Shown here one piece after another: positions 8,309 through 17,343 of a stretch of 64,000 nucleotides of DNA (positions within the stretch are counted from its first letter, which is position 1; every line of letters starts with the position of its first letter). A program made the position numbers and the translations under genes. The DNA is from Planctomycetota bacterium. GTDB lineage: Bacteria; Planctomycetota; UBA1135; GCA-002686595. The notes under the pieces were generated by a model. It was not told the DNA's origin and made no database searches. It worked only from the letters and a program-made list of their open reading frames with translations. The DNA is taken from positions 80,779 through 144,778 of the forward strand of contig JAKLKU010000015.1 in NCBI GenBank assembly GCA_023150475.1. The letters are read 5' to 3'.

Positions 8309-11176
8309 ATGTCGAGCTACAAGAATCCCGCGCACGAAGCCGCTTGGGTCACGCGGCTCGTGATCTTCGCCGTCGTGATCGCGCTCTGCGCCGCCGCTGC
8401 GACGGCGCAAGAGAACGCGAAGTGCCTCGAGTGCCACGGCGTCACCGGCCTTGCGATGGATCGCGGGGGCCGCCAAGTGTCGCTCCACGTCGATGCCGCG
8501 CGTTTCGGCGAGAGCGTGCACAAGGCGTTCGATTGCGTCGCCTGCCACACCGATCTCTCCGGCGTCGAGGAGTACCCGCACGAGAAGAACCTCGCGCGCG
8601 TCGACTGCACCGAGTGCCACGACGACGAGGACGGACCGGTCGCGGCGTGGCGCGCGAGCACGCACGGGAAGCTCGCCGAAGCAGGCAATCCGCTCGCGCC
8701 GCTCTGCCAGGACTGTCACGGCAACCACTACGTGCTGCGGCTCAAGGATCCGAACTCCTCGATCTCGCCGTTCAACGTGCCCGGCATGTGCGCGCAGTGT
8801 CACGCGGAAGGCGCCGCGGTCGAACGCGCGTACGACGTGCCGCAAGAGCAGGTCTTCCAACGCTACAAGGACTCGATCCACGGCGAAGGTCTCTACAAGC
8901 AAGGCCTCACCGTCACTGCGGTCTGCACGAGTTGCCACACCGGCCACAACGTGCTTCCTCACACCGATCCGAAGTCGACGATCCACGCCGACAACGTCGT
9001 CAGGACCTGCGAGCAGTGCCACGGCCAGATCGAGCAAGTGCACCGCAAGGTGATCGCGGGCGAGCTCTGGGAGAAGGAAGGCGTCGTGCCGCTCTGCGTC
9101 GAGTGCCACTCGCCGCACGAGATCCGCAAGGTCTACTACAACACGAACATGGCCAACGCGGACTGCCTGCGTTGCCACTCCGCGCCCGACGTCAAAGCGT
9201 CCTCCGACGGTCGTTCGCTGTTCGTCGACGCCGCAGAGCACGAGCGCTCGATCCACGGCCGTCAGAGCGTGTCGTGCGCGCAATGTCACACCGGTGCGTC
9301 GCCGTCGGTCGAACGTTCGTGCGCGACGATCACGACCAAGGTCGACTGCGCGGTCTGCCACGAAGCGCAATCGAACGACTACCAGCGCGCGCGCCACGGT
9401 GCGCTTCACGCGGCAGGCGATCCGAACGCGCCGACCTGCATCGACTGTCACGGCAAACACGCGATCCTGGAGCACGCGATCCCCGAAGCGGCGACGCCGG
9501 AGCTCAAGGAGCTCGTCCGCACCTCGCCGACGTACAGCCGCAACGTGCCCGAGCTCTGCGCTCGTTGCCACCGCGACGGCGCGCCCGCCGCGCAACGCTA
9601 CATGGGCCCGGAGACCGGGATCATCGAGAAGTACTCGGTGTCGATCCACGGCCAAGGCCTGCTCGAGTCCGGCCTCGTGGTCACCGCGGTCTGCACCGAC
9701 TGCCACACGTCGCACAAGGAGCTCCCCGCGAGCGACCCCGAGTCGTCGGTCCACCCGAGCAACATCGCGCAGACGTGCGGTCAATGCCACGACGGCATCT
9801 ACGAGCAGTTCCAACAGAGCATCCACTCGAAGACCGGCAACCCGGACTACGTGCAGTTGCGCGACATGCCGCCGCTGCCGGAGTGCAACGACTGCCACTC
9901 TTCGCACACGATGGGCCGCACCGACGACGCGAGCTTCAAGCTCGGCGTGATGGAGCAGTGCGGCAAGTGCCACGAGGACATCACCGAGTCCTACTTCGAG
10001 ACGTACCACGGCAAGGCGACCGCGCTCGGCGACACGACACGCGCCAAGTGCTACGACTGCCACGGCGCGCACGACATCAAGAGCCACACCGATCCGAAGT
10101 CGCACCTCTCGGAAGCGAACATCGTCGAGACGTGCGGCAAGTGCCACGAGGATTCACACGCGCAGTTCGCGGGCTTCCTGACGCACGCGACGCACCGCGA
10201 CAAGGAACGCTACCCGACGCTGTACTGGGTCTTCGTCGGCATGACCGTGTTGCTCGTCGGCACGTTCGCGTTCTTCTGGTTGCACACCGCGATCTGGCTG
10301 CCGCGCTCGTGGAAGTTGCGCGACACCTACCGAGCGCACGTCGCGAAGGCCGAAGGCGAGAAACACTTCGCCCGCTTCACGCCCTACCAGCGTGCGACGC
10401 ACTTGACCGTGATCCTGAGCTTCTTCGGGCTCGCGATCACCGGGATGATGCTCAAGTTCTCGAACACCGAGTGGGCCCACGCGCTGTCGAGGATCTTCGG
10501 CGGCATCGACGGCGCCGGTTGGGTGCACCGCGTCTGCGCGATCGCCACGTTCGGGTACATGGGCGCACACCTCTGGGACGTCATCACGCGCTTCCGCAAG
10601 ACGAAGAAGAGCTTGAAGGAGTTCTTCTTCGGCGCCGATTCGCTGATGCCGAAGTGGAGCGACGTCATCGAGCTCGTCGCGACGCTGAAGTGGTTCCTCG
10701 GCCGTGGTCCGGCGCCGCGTTACGGCCGCTGGACGTACTGGGAAAAGTTCGACTACCTGGCCGTGTTCTGGGGCGTCGTCGTGATCGGCACCACCGGGCT
10801 CTGCCTCTGGTTCCCGGAGGAGTTCACGCGCGTCCTGCCGGGTTGGTCGATCAACGTCGCGACGATCATCCACAGCGACGAAGCGCTGCTCGCGACCGGC
10901 TTCATCTTCACGATCCACTTCTTCAACACGCACTTCCGGCCCGAGAAGTTCCCGATGGATCCGGTGATCTTCACCGGCTCGATGGGCCTCTCGGAACTGA
11001 AGCACGACCGTCCGGCGCTCTACGAGCAGCTGGTGGCGAGCGGTGAGCTCGAGAAGCACCTCGTCGCGCCGCCGACGCCCGCGCTGTCGAAAGCCGCGCG
11101 CATCTTCGGCCTCACCGCCCTGGTCGTCGGTCTCACGCTCGCCGCGTTGATCGCGTGGGCGATGATCGCGGCCTGA
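8309..11176 (+). CDS. Giant CbcL-like membrane cytochrome: 19 haem c sites fused to a cytochrome b domain
   Basis: The protein has 955 residues with an N-terminal signal or anchor (hydrophobic to about residue 33, ending TAQEN). Nineteen CXXCH motifs fill roughly residues 38-620. A membrane helix (WVFVGMTVLLVGTFAFFWL) and a b-type four-helix domain with ligand-like histidines follow, then a terminal helix. A module containing SIHGxGL...GLxVTAVCTxCH and a following CxQCH occurs twice (around nt 8875 and 9640), pointing to internal duplication. TAGGAG at 8294-8298 precedes ATG 8309. It is in tandem with the 13-haem homologue. It probably moves electrons between menaquinone and periplasmic carriers. 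The haem number is well above the nine reported for Geobacter CbcL. Confidence 0.88.
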   Translation: MSSYKNPAHEAAWVTRLVIFAVVIALCAAAATAQENAKCLECHGVTGLAMDRGGRQVSLHVDAARFGESVHKAFDCVACHTDLSGVEEYPHEKNLARVDCTECHDDEDGPVAAWRASTHGKLAEAGNPLAPLCQDCHGNHYVLRLKDPNSSISPFNVPGMCAQCHAEGAAVERAYDVPQEQVFQRYKDSIHGEGLYKQGLTVTAVCTSCHTGHNVLPHTDPKSTIHADNVVRTCEQCHGQIEQVHRKVIAGELWEKEGVVPLCVECHSPHEIRKVYYNTNMANADCLRCHSAPDVKASSDGRSLFVDAAEHERSIHGRQSVSCAQCHTGASPSVERSCATITTKVDCAVCHEAQSNDYQRARHGALHAAGDPNAPTCIDCHGKHAILEHAIPEAATPELKELVRTSPTYSRNVPELCARCHRDGAPAAQRYMGPETGIIEKYSVSIHGQGLLESGLVVTAVCTDCHTSHKELPASDPESSVHPSNIAQTCGQCHDGIYEQFQQSIHSKTGNPDYVQLRDMPPLPECNDCHSSHTMGRTDDASFKLGVMEQCGKCHEDITESYFETYHGKATALGDTTRAKCYDCHGAHDIKSHTDPKSHLSEANIVETCGKCHEDSHAQFAGFLTHATHRDKERYPTLYWVFVGMTVLLVGTFAFFWLHTAIWLPRSWKLRDTYRAHVAKAEGEKHFARFTPYQRATHLTVILSFFGLAITGMMLKFSNTEWAHALSRIFGGIDGAGWVHRVCAIATFGYMGAHLWDVITRFRKTKKSLKEFFFGADSLMPKWSDVIELVATLKWFLGRGPAPRYGRWTYWEKFDYLAVFWGVVVIGTTGLCLWFPEEFTRVLPGWSINVATIIHSDEALLATGFIFTIHFFNTHFRPEKFPMDPVIFTGSMGLSELKHDRPALYEQLVASGELEKHLVAPPTPALSKAARIFGLTALVVGLTLAALIAWAMIAA

Positions 11177-11195
11177 GGGAACGAGTCACACGCAA

Positions 11196-11228
11196 CGCGT
11201 CGCACGACCGCGGTGGTCGTGCGACGCG
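11196..11228 (+). terminator. Strong hairpin after the 19-haem cytochrome gene
   Basis: A perfect 14-base stem (11196-11209 with 11215-11228) closes a 5-base loop, 20 bases after the stop. It probably terminates the 6112-11176 operon. A poly-T tail is missing, as is common at this GC content. Confidence 0.7.
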
Positions 11229-11340
11229 CACGTGACCGGTGCCGCGACCGGCGCGTCGCGGCACGTCCGGAGCGCCTGCGCTCTGCCCCGCCGACGCGTG
11301 AGGGTGATGCGCGGGCGTTGGCGCGACGCGGGCGGCTTCA

Positions 11341-11373
11341 CCGGCCCGCGCCGGCCCGCGCCGGCCCGCGCCG
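11341..11373. repeat. Short tandem repeat, 10-base unit, three copies
   Basis: The unit CCGGCCCGCG is repeated exactly three times plus CCG, between the convergent 19-haem cytochrome and P-loop kinase genes. It is a simple-sequence tract with no assigned function. Confidence 0.8.
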
Positions 11374-11375
11374 AC

Positions 11376-11879
11376 TCACGGCACCGAAGGCGCCTCGCGG
11401 CAGTGGCGTTTCGCGCCACGATGCGCTTCGAAGAGGCGCAGGTGCGCGCGATACGACCACGCGTCGTCGCGCGTGTAGTAGCTCGTGACCCACGCCTGCA
11501 AGTCGGCGAGCTTCTCGTCCTGCTCGGCTTTCGAAGCGTACTTGTGCGGCTCCCACGGCCGGCGGCGGTTGTGCGCGAGGCACGCTTCGAGCCCGGGGTC
11601 GAGGAAGACGAGCTCCGTGCAACGCGGCGCGGCCGCTTCGACGAGCTCGCCGTAACAACCTTCGATCACCCAACGCTCGTGCGCGTCGAGGAACTCGGCG
11701 AGCGAACGCAGGACGTCCGCGCGCGGCCGCTCGACCGCGACCTTGCCCGGCTCCCAGACGATCGAGTCGAGGTCGAGGTGCGCGAGCCGATGCTTCACCG
11801 CAGCAGCGCGCGCAAACGTGCTCTTCCCAGACCCCGAATTGCCGAACACCAAGAGCCGCATCTCCCGCAAGCCCGCCAT
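11376..11879 (-). CDS. P-loop nucleotide kinase-like protein (topology-modulation/FlaR-type)
   Basis: The 167-residue protein has a Walker A loop near the N-terminus (GNSGSGKSTFA), then HLDLDSIVWEPG and the acidic stretch WVIEGCYGEL, then a basic segment RRRPW. This pattern is characteristic of small adenylate/shikimate-kinase-like proteins often annotated as DNA topology modulation protein or FlaR. These bind ATP, but their substrate is generally unknown. It faces the cytochrome operon convergently and is separated by about 113 bases from the decahaem gene downstream. It has no clear link to electron transfer. Confidence 0.75.
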   Translation of the reverse strand: MAGLREMRLLVFGNSGSGKSTFARAAAVKHRLAHLDLDSIVWEPGKVAVERPRADVLRSLAEFLDAHERWVIEGCYGELVEAAAPRCTELVFLDPGLEACLAHNRRRPWEPHKYASKAEQDEKLADLQAWVTSYYTRDDAWSYRAHLRLFEAHRGAKRHCREAPSVP

Positions 11880-11992
11880 GGCGTCGATTCCTACCGCTCT
11901 GCCGCGCCGTACGCCACGTCGCGGCGGTGCATCGCGATCCTCGGCCTCGCTCTCGGCCTCGGTCGATCACGCGAGCCGTCGCGTTCGACCCG

Positions 11993-12904
11993 TCAATCGT
12001 CGTCGTGCTCTCCGTGGCGGTCGCGACCGCCGTCGCCTCGACCCTCGCCGCCGTGCTCGTCCGCGCTGCGATGGCACTCCACGCAATTCGTGAAGTCGCG
12101 GATGCCCTCCTCGCGATGCTCCTCGGCGACTTTGGCGGGCGTGTGCTCGTGACAGCCGTAGCACGTGTACTGCATCAGGGGCTTGCCGGACTCGTGGCAG
12201 TCCGCGCAACGCGCGGGATGGTCGCTGTCGAAACGGAAGAACCGGGAGTGGTCGAACGACGACGGCTTCCACGCCGTCGTCGTGTGACACGTGGAGCACG
12301 CGTCGGCGGACGCGCCGTGCAGCTCGTCCTTCGGCGCACGCCCCGCATGACACGCCGCGCAGTCGTCGCGTCGACCGGCGAGCAGTCGCTCGTGCGCGAA
12401 AGTCGCGGGTGTCCAAGCCTCGGTGCCGTGACACGCCGCGCACGCGCCTTCCGCCGCGACCTCGACCTGACGGTGGAGTTCGTCCGTCGGCAGCCGATCG
12501 ACGTGACACGCGTGGCAGTTCGTCCGCAGGTCCATGGGCAACGCAGCGTGCTCGAACCGCGTCGCCTTGCCGGCTCCGAGTCGGCCGGCGTGCTCGGCGT
12601 GGCATGCGCTGCACTCCGCCCCAGCGGCGCGCGCTCCGACGTGCAGACGTTCGAGCGCTGGTCGCGGAGTCGTCAGCGCCGTTCCATCGACACGCGACTT
12701 GCCGATCTCGGCGACGGCGTGACAGACAACGCACTTCTGCTCACGAACGCCGGCGAACGCGGTGTGGCAGGCGAGGCAATCGTCCGCCAGCGTCGCATGC
12801 CCGGGCTGCACACGACCGGGTTGGACCGCCGCCGACGGCGCGAGCCACGCGAGCGCGCCAGTGACGGCGAGCGTGGCGAGCAGGACCGTGACGGAGCGAT
12901 TCAT
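11993..12904 (-). CDS. Periplasmic decahaem c-type cytochrome
   Basis: The protein has 303 residues. A signal peptide (MNRSVTVLLATLAVTGALAW) is followed by ten CXXCH sites: CLACH, CVVCH, CSACH, CHACH, CAACH, CAACH, CSTCH, CADCH, CYGCH and CVECH. Regularly spaced histidines between them are typical of bis-His ligated class III-like cytochromes. The C-terminus is a charged Gly/Asp/His tail. It lies 4 bases after a membrane b-type protein, so the two are probably co-translated. I infer that it accepts electrons from that protein or from the bc complex encoded just upstream. A soluble periplasmic location is predicted from the single signal. Confidence 0.88.
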   Translation of the reverse strand: MNRSVTVLLATLAVTGALAWLAPSAAVQPGRVQPGHATLADDCLACHTAFAGVREQKCVVCHAVAEIGKSRVDGTALTTPRPALERLHVGARAAGAECSACHAEHAGRLGAGKATRFEHAALPMDLRTNCHACHVDRLPTDELHRQVEVAAEGACAACHGTEAWTPATFAHERLLAGRRDDCAACHAGRAPKDELHGASADACSTCHTTTAWKPSSFDHSRFFRFDSDHPARCADCHESGKPLMQYTCYGCHEHTPAKVAEEHREEGIRDFTNCVECHRSADEHGGEGRGDGGRDRHGEHDDD

Positions 12905-12908
12905 GCGC

Positions 12909-13478
12909 TCACCACAGCACCAACGTGACGACCACGTGGATCAACGACAGGCCGAGGAAGATCATCGTCAGCGGCATGTGGACGCTACGCCACTTCTGCA
13001 TCGTGCCCACGAGCAACGCGAGGCCGAGCAACTCGCGTTCGAGCTCGTCTCCGGCGAGGCCGCGTTGCGCGAGCTCCGCGCGTTTGCCCGCGAGGCTCTC
13101 CTTCGCTCGCGCGAGCAAGTACTTCCCCGTCAGTCCGCTCGCCACGACGATCACGAGCACCGCGAGCGCGAGCCACGGCACCCACGCATTGAGGTGGATG
13201 CCGCCGTGGACCAGCAGCACCAGCGCGCCGAGCCAGCCGAACGTCTCGTGGAACTGGAGCAGACGCTTCGGTGAGCCGGTCGAGATCCACTTGCGCTTGC
13301 GCAACGAGTAGACGAACGAGACGAGCAGCAGCCCCGCGCCGACAGGCCCCAACCAACGACCGACGTCCGCGAGTCGCGCGGCGTGGAGCCCGACGTCGAC
13401 GGCGACGGCGCTCGCGATCAGCGCCACGAAGATCGCGGCCGAAGGCAGGATTCGGAGTCCGATGAAGCGCGCGGCCAT
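12909..13478 (-). CDS. Small membrane protein, likely b-type cytochrome
   Basis: About 189 residues with five hydrophobic segments. Histidines lie in or beside helices (QFHETFGW, LLVHGGIHLNAW, RSVHMPLTMIF, LIHVVVTLVLW), arranged in pairs that could ligate two b haems, as in cytochrome b561 or ferric-reductase-like proteins. I do not recognise a precise family. Start choice is uncertain: ATG 13478 is used; a GTG at 13508 would add ten residues. It lies just upstream of the decahaem gene. A plausible role is to pass electrons between quinone and that cytochrome; this is inference. Confidence 0.6.
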   Translation of the reverse strand: MAARFIGLRILPSAAIFVALIASAVAVDVGLHAARLADVGRWLGPVGAGLLLVSFVYSLRKRKWISTGSPKRLLQFHETFGWLGALVLLVHGGIHLNAWVPWLALAVLVIVVASGLTGKYLLARAKESLAGKRAELAQRGLAGDELERELLGLALLVGTMQKWRSVHMPLTMIFLGLSLIHVVVTLVLW

Positions 13479-13664
13479 GGGTGAGCGAACGAACGGGTCC
13501 ACGCGCACGGCAAAGGTCGTTCCGACGTCATCGACGCTTCGTCACGCCCGCCCCGAGCGTGCTTGGACGCGAGCACCGGGCCAGCGCGAGCAACTTCGAT
13601 CGCTCGCGCTGCAACATCGACCATCGACACCGCGCCTCGCCCGACTGCGGCATCGGACGTGCTC

Positions 13665-14012
13665 TCAGACGAGCGCCCGGCGTGGATAGCGGCGGCGCAG
13701 AGTGCGAGTCTCGAAGAGCAGTGCAGCGAAGATCGCGAAGAGGGCGACGCCGGTGAGGATCACCGCCATGCGGACCCAGGGCTCGCCGTCGGCCATGCGG
13801 CGGGCGGCGATCAGGAGGATCTGCGCGCCCCACACCAGAGCGATGACGAGCAGCGCGAGTTGAAAGAAGCGCGCGACGCACGGTGTGCGCAGCCAGAGCA
13901 GCCCGAGCGCGAGCAGCACGAGCGGGATCAGGATGCCCATGCCGGCGCGCAGGAGGTGCGCGGAGAACACGAGGAAGCTCAGCACCGTCGGCGTGAGCAG
14001 CAGCACGACCAT
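13665..14012 (-). CDS. Small four-helix membrane protein of the bc operon
   Basis: About 115 residues, nearly all hydrophobic, with about four predicted membrane helices and a basic C-terminus (TRTLRRRYPRRALV). ATG 14012 follows the stop of the 18-haem gene by two bases; a GTG at 14018 would overlap that stop as GTGA. Either way it is coupled to the cytochrome operon. No haem or metal motif is visible and I do not recognise the family. It could be an assembly or accessory subunit of the complex. Confidence 0.65.
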   Translation of the reverse strand: MVVLLLTPTVLSFLVFSAHLLRAGMGILIPLVLLALGLLWLRTPCVARFFQLALLVIALVWGAQILLIAARRMADGEPWVRMAVILTGVALFAIFAALLFETRTLRRRYPRRALV

Positions 14013-14014
14013 GG

Positions 14015-16075
14015 TCACTCCGCGTGCAAGGCGGCGAGTGCTTCGGTCAGCAGCTTCTTCGCGTAGTCGAAGTTGTGTGCGCCGTTGCTGCCGTCGGCGT
14101 TCACGGCGGCGAGCGCGCGCTGCGCCTGCTCCGTGCGCTCGGCACCGACGACGCGCGACTCGAGTTCCGTTTCGACGGCGCGCGTCAACGACTCGAGCTC
14201 CGCCTTCCAGTCGAGGGCCTTCTGATCGAAGCCCTCTTCGTGGCAGATGACGCAGCTCGCCGGCTTCGGCCGCAGGATGTCCGGGGCTTCGCCGTGGCAA
14301 TCGCTGCACTCCATCTCCGACATCACGCCTTTCGCTTCGGCGAAGCCGGCGACGGCGCCGGCCAGCATCGCGTTCTGCGCCGAGTGGCAACGCGTGCAGT
14401 CGTTGGCGTCGAACTTCTCGCTCTCTTGGTGGTGACAGCTCGCGCACTGCTCGCGCGAGAACGCCGGCTTGCCGTGTTCGACCGTGCTGTGGCACTGCGA
14501 GCACTCGAAACCCTGCGCCAAGTGCTTCGCGTGCGGGAACGCCGCTTCGCCGGACCAGACGGTCGCGGGCCGTCCCGCGCCGACGTGGCATTCGCTGCAG
14601 CCGTCCTTCGAGACGAACGGGAACCCGTCCGAGAGCGGCGCCGGGAGCTCGACGCCGAGCTCTTGCGCCGCGCGCTCCAGCCGTACGGCGCTCGCCTTCA
14701 AAGTCGCGAGTGCATACGTCGGGTTGTGGACCCCGCGCGAGCCGTCGAGCTCGAGCAACGAGACGTTGCGCTGCGCTTCGACGAGCGGCTCGACCGCCGG
14801 ACTGCCTTTCGGCGTCTTGCCTTTGAGCTCCGCGAGCACGGGCTTGACGCGCTCGAGCTGCTCCCCGACCGCGTTCTGCCAGTCGCGCAGCATGCCGTCG
14901 AACTGCGGACCGTGGCAGTGGATGCAATCGACGTTGCCTGCGGCGGCCACGATCGAAGCATGCGCTCCGTGGTGCGCGCCGCTCGAATCGTCGGGCGCGA
15001 ACGCCAAGTCGCCGGCGCCGCCGTCGTCGATCACGCGTTCGCCGGACCGACCGGTGTGACACGCTTCGCACACGACGCGCGTCTGGTACATGCGACTCGG
15101 ATCGTCGTCGACGCCGATCGCGCCCGTGCCTGAGTAGACGAGGCTCGCCGCATCGTGCGCGCTTTCGTGGCACACGCCGCAACCCTCTTGTTTGGTCGCT
15201 TCGGGCTTCTTCAGCGGCAGGAGACCGTGACGGATCTCGTCGTGGCACTCGAAGCACTCGACCTTGTGGTCGGTGACGTGCATCTCGTGCAGGAACTCGC
15301 GGTCGCCGAAGCGTTCGATGTGGCCTTCTTCGGCGTGACATGCGTGGCAGCGATCCTTGCGCACGACGCCGTTGCCTTCGATCACCGGGTTGTGGCACTC
15401 GCGGCAGCCGACGCCGCGCTCGACGTAGTCGGCGTGCACGAACGGCCGGCCTTCGACGTTGACGGGCTCGGTCGGGGCGCCGTGACAGATCGTGCAATCG
15501 CTGGTCGAAGCCGGAGGCGCACCGTCGTCGCCCGGCATGAAGTGGCACGTGATGCAGACCGTCGGCGTCACGGCGACGTGCTGGCCTTGCACCATCTGCG
15601 AGTGACAGGACGTGCAACGCAAACGCCGTCCGCGGCGGGTCTCGAGCAAGTGGTGGCGGTGGTCGAAACTGATGTTGCCGAACATCACCGGCCCGTCGAG
15701 CATGCGCACCGAGTGGCAGCCCGAACGCATGCAGCTCGAATCCGCGACTTCGGCCCAGGGCTTCGTGCCCTGCGTGCGCGTGACGTACTTCGCGAGCTGC
15801 GACAGCGCCTTGAACTTGCCTTCGAGCGTCTCGAGTGAACCGGGCTCGTAGTGACACTCGATGCAACCGACGTCTTTGTGCCCGGAGTTCTCCCACGATT
15901 GGTAGTAGGGCTCCATGATGTGGCACGAGTTGCAGAACTCGGGCTGCGCCGTGTGGTGCACGGTCGCGTACATCATCACGCCGAGCGCGGCCGTCGCGAA
16001 CAGTCCGACGACGAAGACCAGCGCGGCGAGTTCGCGCGCTCGGTCGAGCAGCCTGCGCTTCGACGCGGAGAACAT
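14015..16075 (-). CDS. NapC/NirT-type anchored cytochrome with 18 haem c sites
   Basis: About 686 residues. One N-terminal membrane helix is followed by the NapC-like opening CNSCHIMEPYYQSW and CIECH, the pattern used by quinol-oxidising NapC/NirT cytochromes. In total there are 17 CXXCH sites plus one CX4CH (CMRSGCH, nt 15713-15733), which NapC-family proteins can also carry. Two segments around residues 380-450 and 620-686 are haem-free and helical. ATG 16075 shares a base with the nonahaem stop (TGATG); a GTG at 16078 is possible. The size is several times that of ordinary NapC. It presumably collects electrons from quinol or from the bc complex and distributes them in the periplasm. Confidence 0.85.
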   Translation of the reverse strand: MFSASKRRLLDRARELAALVFVVGLFATAALGVMMYATVHHTAQPEFCNSCHIMEPYYQSWENSGHKDVGCIECHYEPGSLETLEGKFKALSQLAKYVTRTQGTKPWAEVADSSCMRSGCHSVRMLDGPVMFGNISFDHRHHLLETRRGRRLRCTSCHSQMVQGQHVAVTPTVCITCHFMPGDDGAPPASTSDCTICHGAPTEPVNVEGRPFVHADYVERGVGCRECHNPVIEGNGVVRKDRCHACHAEEGHIERFGDREFLHEMHVTDHKVECFECHDEIRHGLLPLKKPEATKQEGCGVCHESAHDAASLVYSGTGAIGVDDDPSRMYQTRVVCEACHTGRSGERVIDDGGAGDLAFAPDDSSGAHHGAHASIVAAAGNVDCIHCHGPQFDGMLRDWQNAVGEQLERVKPVLAELKGKTPKGSPAVEPLVEAQRNVSLLELDGSRGVHNPTYALATLKASAVRLERAAQELGVELPAPLSDGFPFVSKDGCSECHVGAGRPATVWSGEAAFPHAKHLAQGFECSQCHSTVEHGKPAFSREQCASCHHQESEKFDANDCTRCHSAQNAMLAGAVAGFAEAKGVMSEMECSDCHGEAPDILRPKPASCVICHEEGFDQKALDWKAELESLTRAVETELESRVVGAERTEQAQRALAAVNADGSNGAHNFDYAKKLLTEALAALHAE

Positions 16076-17343
16076 CACGCGCCTCCTGACCCCACTGCGG
16101 CGCGACGGGCACGTCCGCGGATCTCGCGAGCGTACATGCCGAGCATCAGGCCGAAGACCACGGTGAGCCCAAGGAAGATCCCGGTGAAGATGCGCCGATC
16201 GCGGAAGACGCGGTTCTTCGTCGCGAGGCTGTCGCGCGTTTGCGCGACCATGCCTTTGCCGCGCTCGAGGACGTCGTCGAGCAGCACCGGCGACAGTGCG
16301 TGGGTCATCGCTCGTGCTCGGACGAGCAGACCACGTGCGTCGTCGAGGTAACCACGCTCTTCACCCAGGAAGAGCCCGCGCTCGCCGGCGGCGCGTACGT
16401 CGCGTTCGGCCTCTTCGATCGTCGCGGCGAGTCGTTCGACGTCGTCGAAGAGTTTCTGTCCGACCGTCCGCGCCGGGTCGTCGACGGCGTGACACGAACC
16501 GCAGTGCCCGGCGTCCTCGCCGAGGAACATCGCGGGCCCGGGCGGAGTCACCGCGTGGTTTCCGTGACACGAAACGCATTCGACGGCAGCCGACGAACCG
16601 GGGTTGCGCGCGTGTGGGCTCTGCTTGAAGTGTGCGTCGACGGTCGAGTGGCAGTTGCCGCAGACGAACTCGACGTCGTCGACGCGCGGCGGCAACGCGC
16701 CGTGCGATCCGTGGCAGTCTGCGCACGCCGGCGCGGCGCGGTGGCCGAGCTCGAGCAGCGCCTTGCCGTGCACGGACGTCCTGTACTCCGCCGCTTGGTC
16801 GGCGGGCAAACCGTACTTCGCCATCAACTGGGCGTCGGAGTGACACCCGCCGCAAGTCGCGACTTGTTTGGTCGGGTGCGCGGGCGAGAGCGGGTCCTTG
16901 ACCGAGTAGACGTCGTGGCTCGAGTGGCAGCTGACGCACGTCGCCACGCCGGCGGTCGGGTCTTCCGTCAACGTGCGGCCGTGGCCGCTCGTCCAATAGA
17001 GTGAGAGCTGATCGGTGCGCAGTCCGAACGCGCGCATCGCATCGACGTCGGAGTGGCAGTTGCCACAGAGCTCGACTTTCGCGCGGGGGCTCTTCAGGTC
17101 CTTCAAGTGCTCACCGTGCGCGGCCGCGACGTCGAGCGCACCGGACGTGCCTCCGTGGCAGGTGATGCACGTGACGCCGGCACGCTCGTGCACGCTCGCC
17201 TGGAAGACGCGCGCTTCCTTGCCGTGACAGGTCACGCAGTTCGCCGCGGGGCTGTCTTGCGTCGAGCTCCCCGCGAACGCGGCGGGTGCGAGCGCGAGCA
17301 CCGCGAACGCCGTGAGGCGCGAGAGGCGCATGCGAGCGCTCAT
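16075..17343 (-). CDS. Nonahaem c-type cytochrome subunit of the bc complex
   Basis: The protein has 422 residues. A signal peptide (LSRLTAFAVLALAPAAFAGS) precedes nine CXXCH sites within about the first 300 residues. A coiled helical region (DDVERLAATIEEAERDVRAAG) and a C-terminal membrane helix (FTGIFLGLTVVFGLMLGMYA) follow. ATG 17343 overlaps the preceding cytochrome b stop as ATGA. Multihaem cytochromes replace cytochrome c1 in bc complexes of several anaerobic lineages. Position and anchoring make this the likely electron acceptor from the Rieske centre. The haem count and topology are seen; the c1-substitute role is inferred. Confidence 0.88.
   Translation of the reverse strand: MSARMRLSRLTAFAVLALAPAAFAGSSTQDSPAANCVTCHGKEARVFQASVHERAGVTCITCHGGTSGALDVAAAHGEHLKDLKSPRAKVELCGNCHSDVDAMRAFGLRTDQLSLYWTSGHGRTLTEDPTAGVATCVSCHSSHDVYSVKDPLSPAHPTKQVATCGGCHSDAQLMAKYGLPADQAAEYRTSVHGKALLELGHRAAPACADCHGSHGALPPRVDDVEFVCGNCHSTVDAHFKQSPHARNPGSSAAVECVSCHGNHAVTPPGPAMFLGEDAGHCGSCHAVDDPARTVGQKLFDDVERLAATIEEAERDVRAAGERGLFLGEERGYLDDARGLLVRARAMTHALSPVLLDDVLERGKGMVAQTRDSLATKNRVFRDRRIFTGIFLGLTVVFGLMLGMYAREIRGRARRAAVGSGGA

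Noticed and set aside
11341..11373. Triple 10-base tandem considered as an origin iteron
   Set aside because: It is pure G/C simple sequence without an AT-rich neighbour or DnaA-box-like sites.
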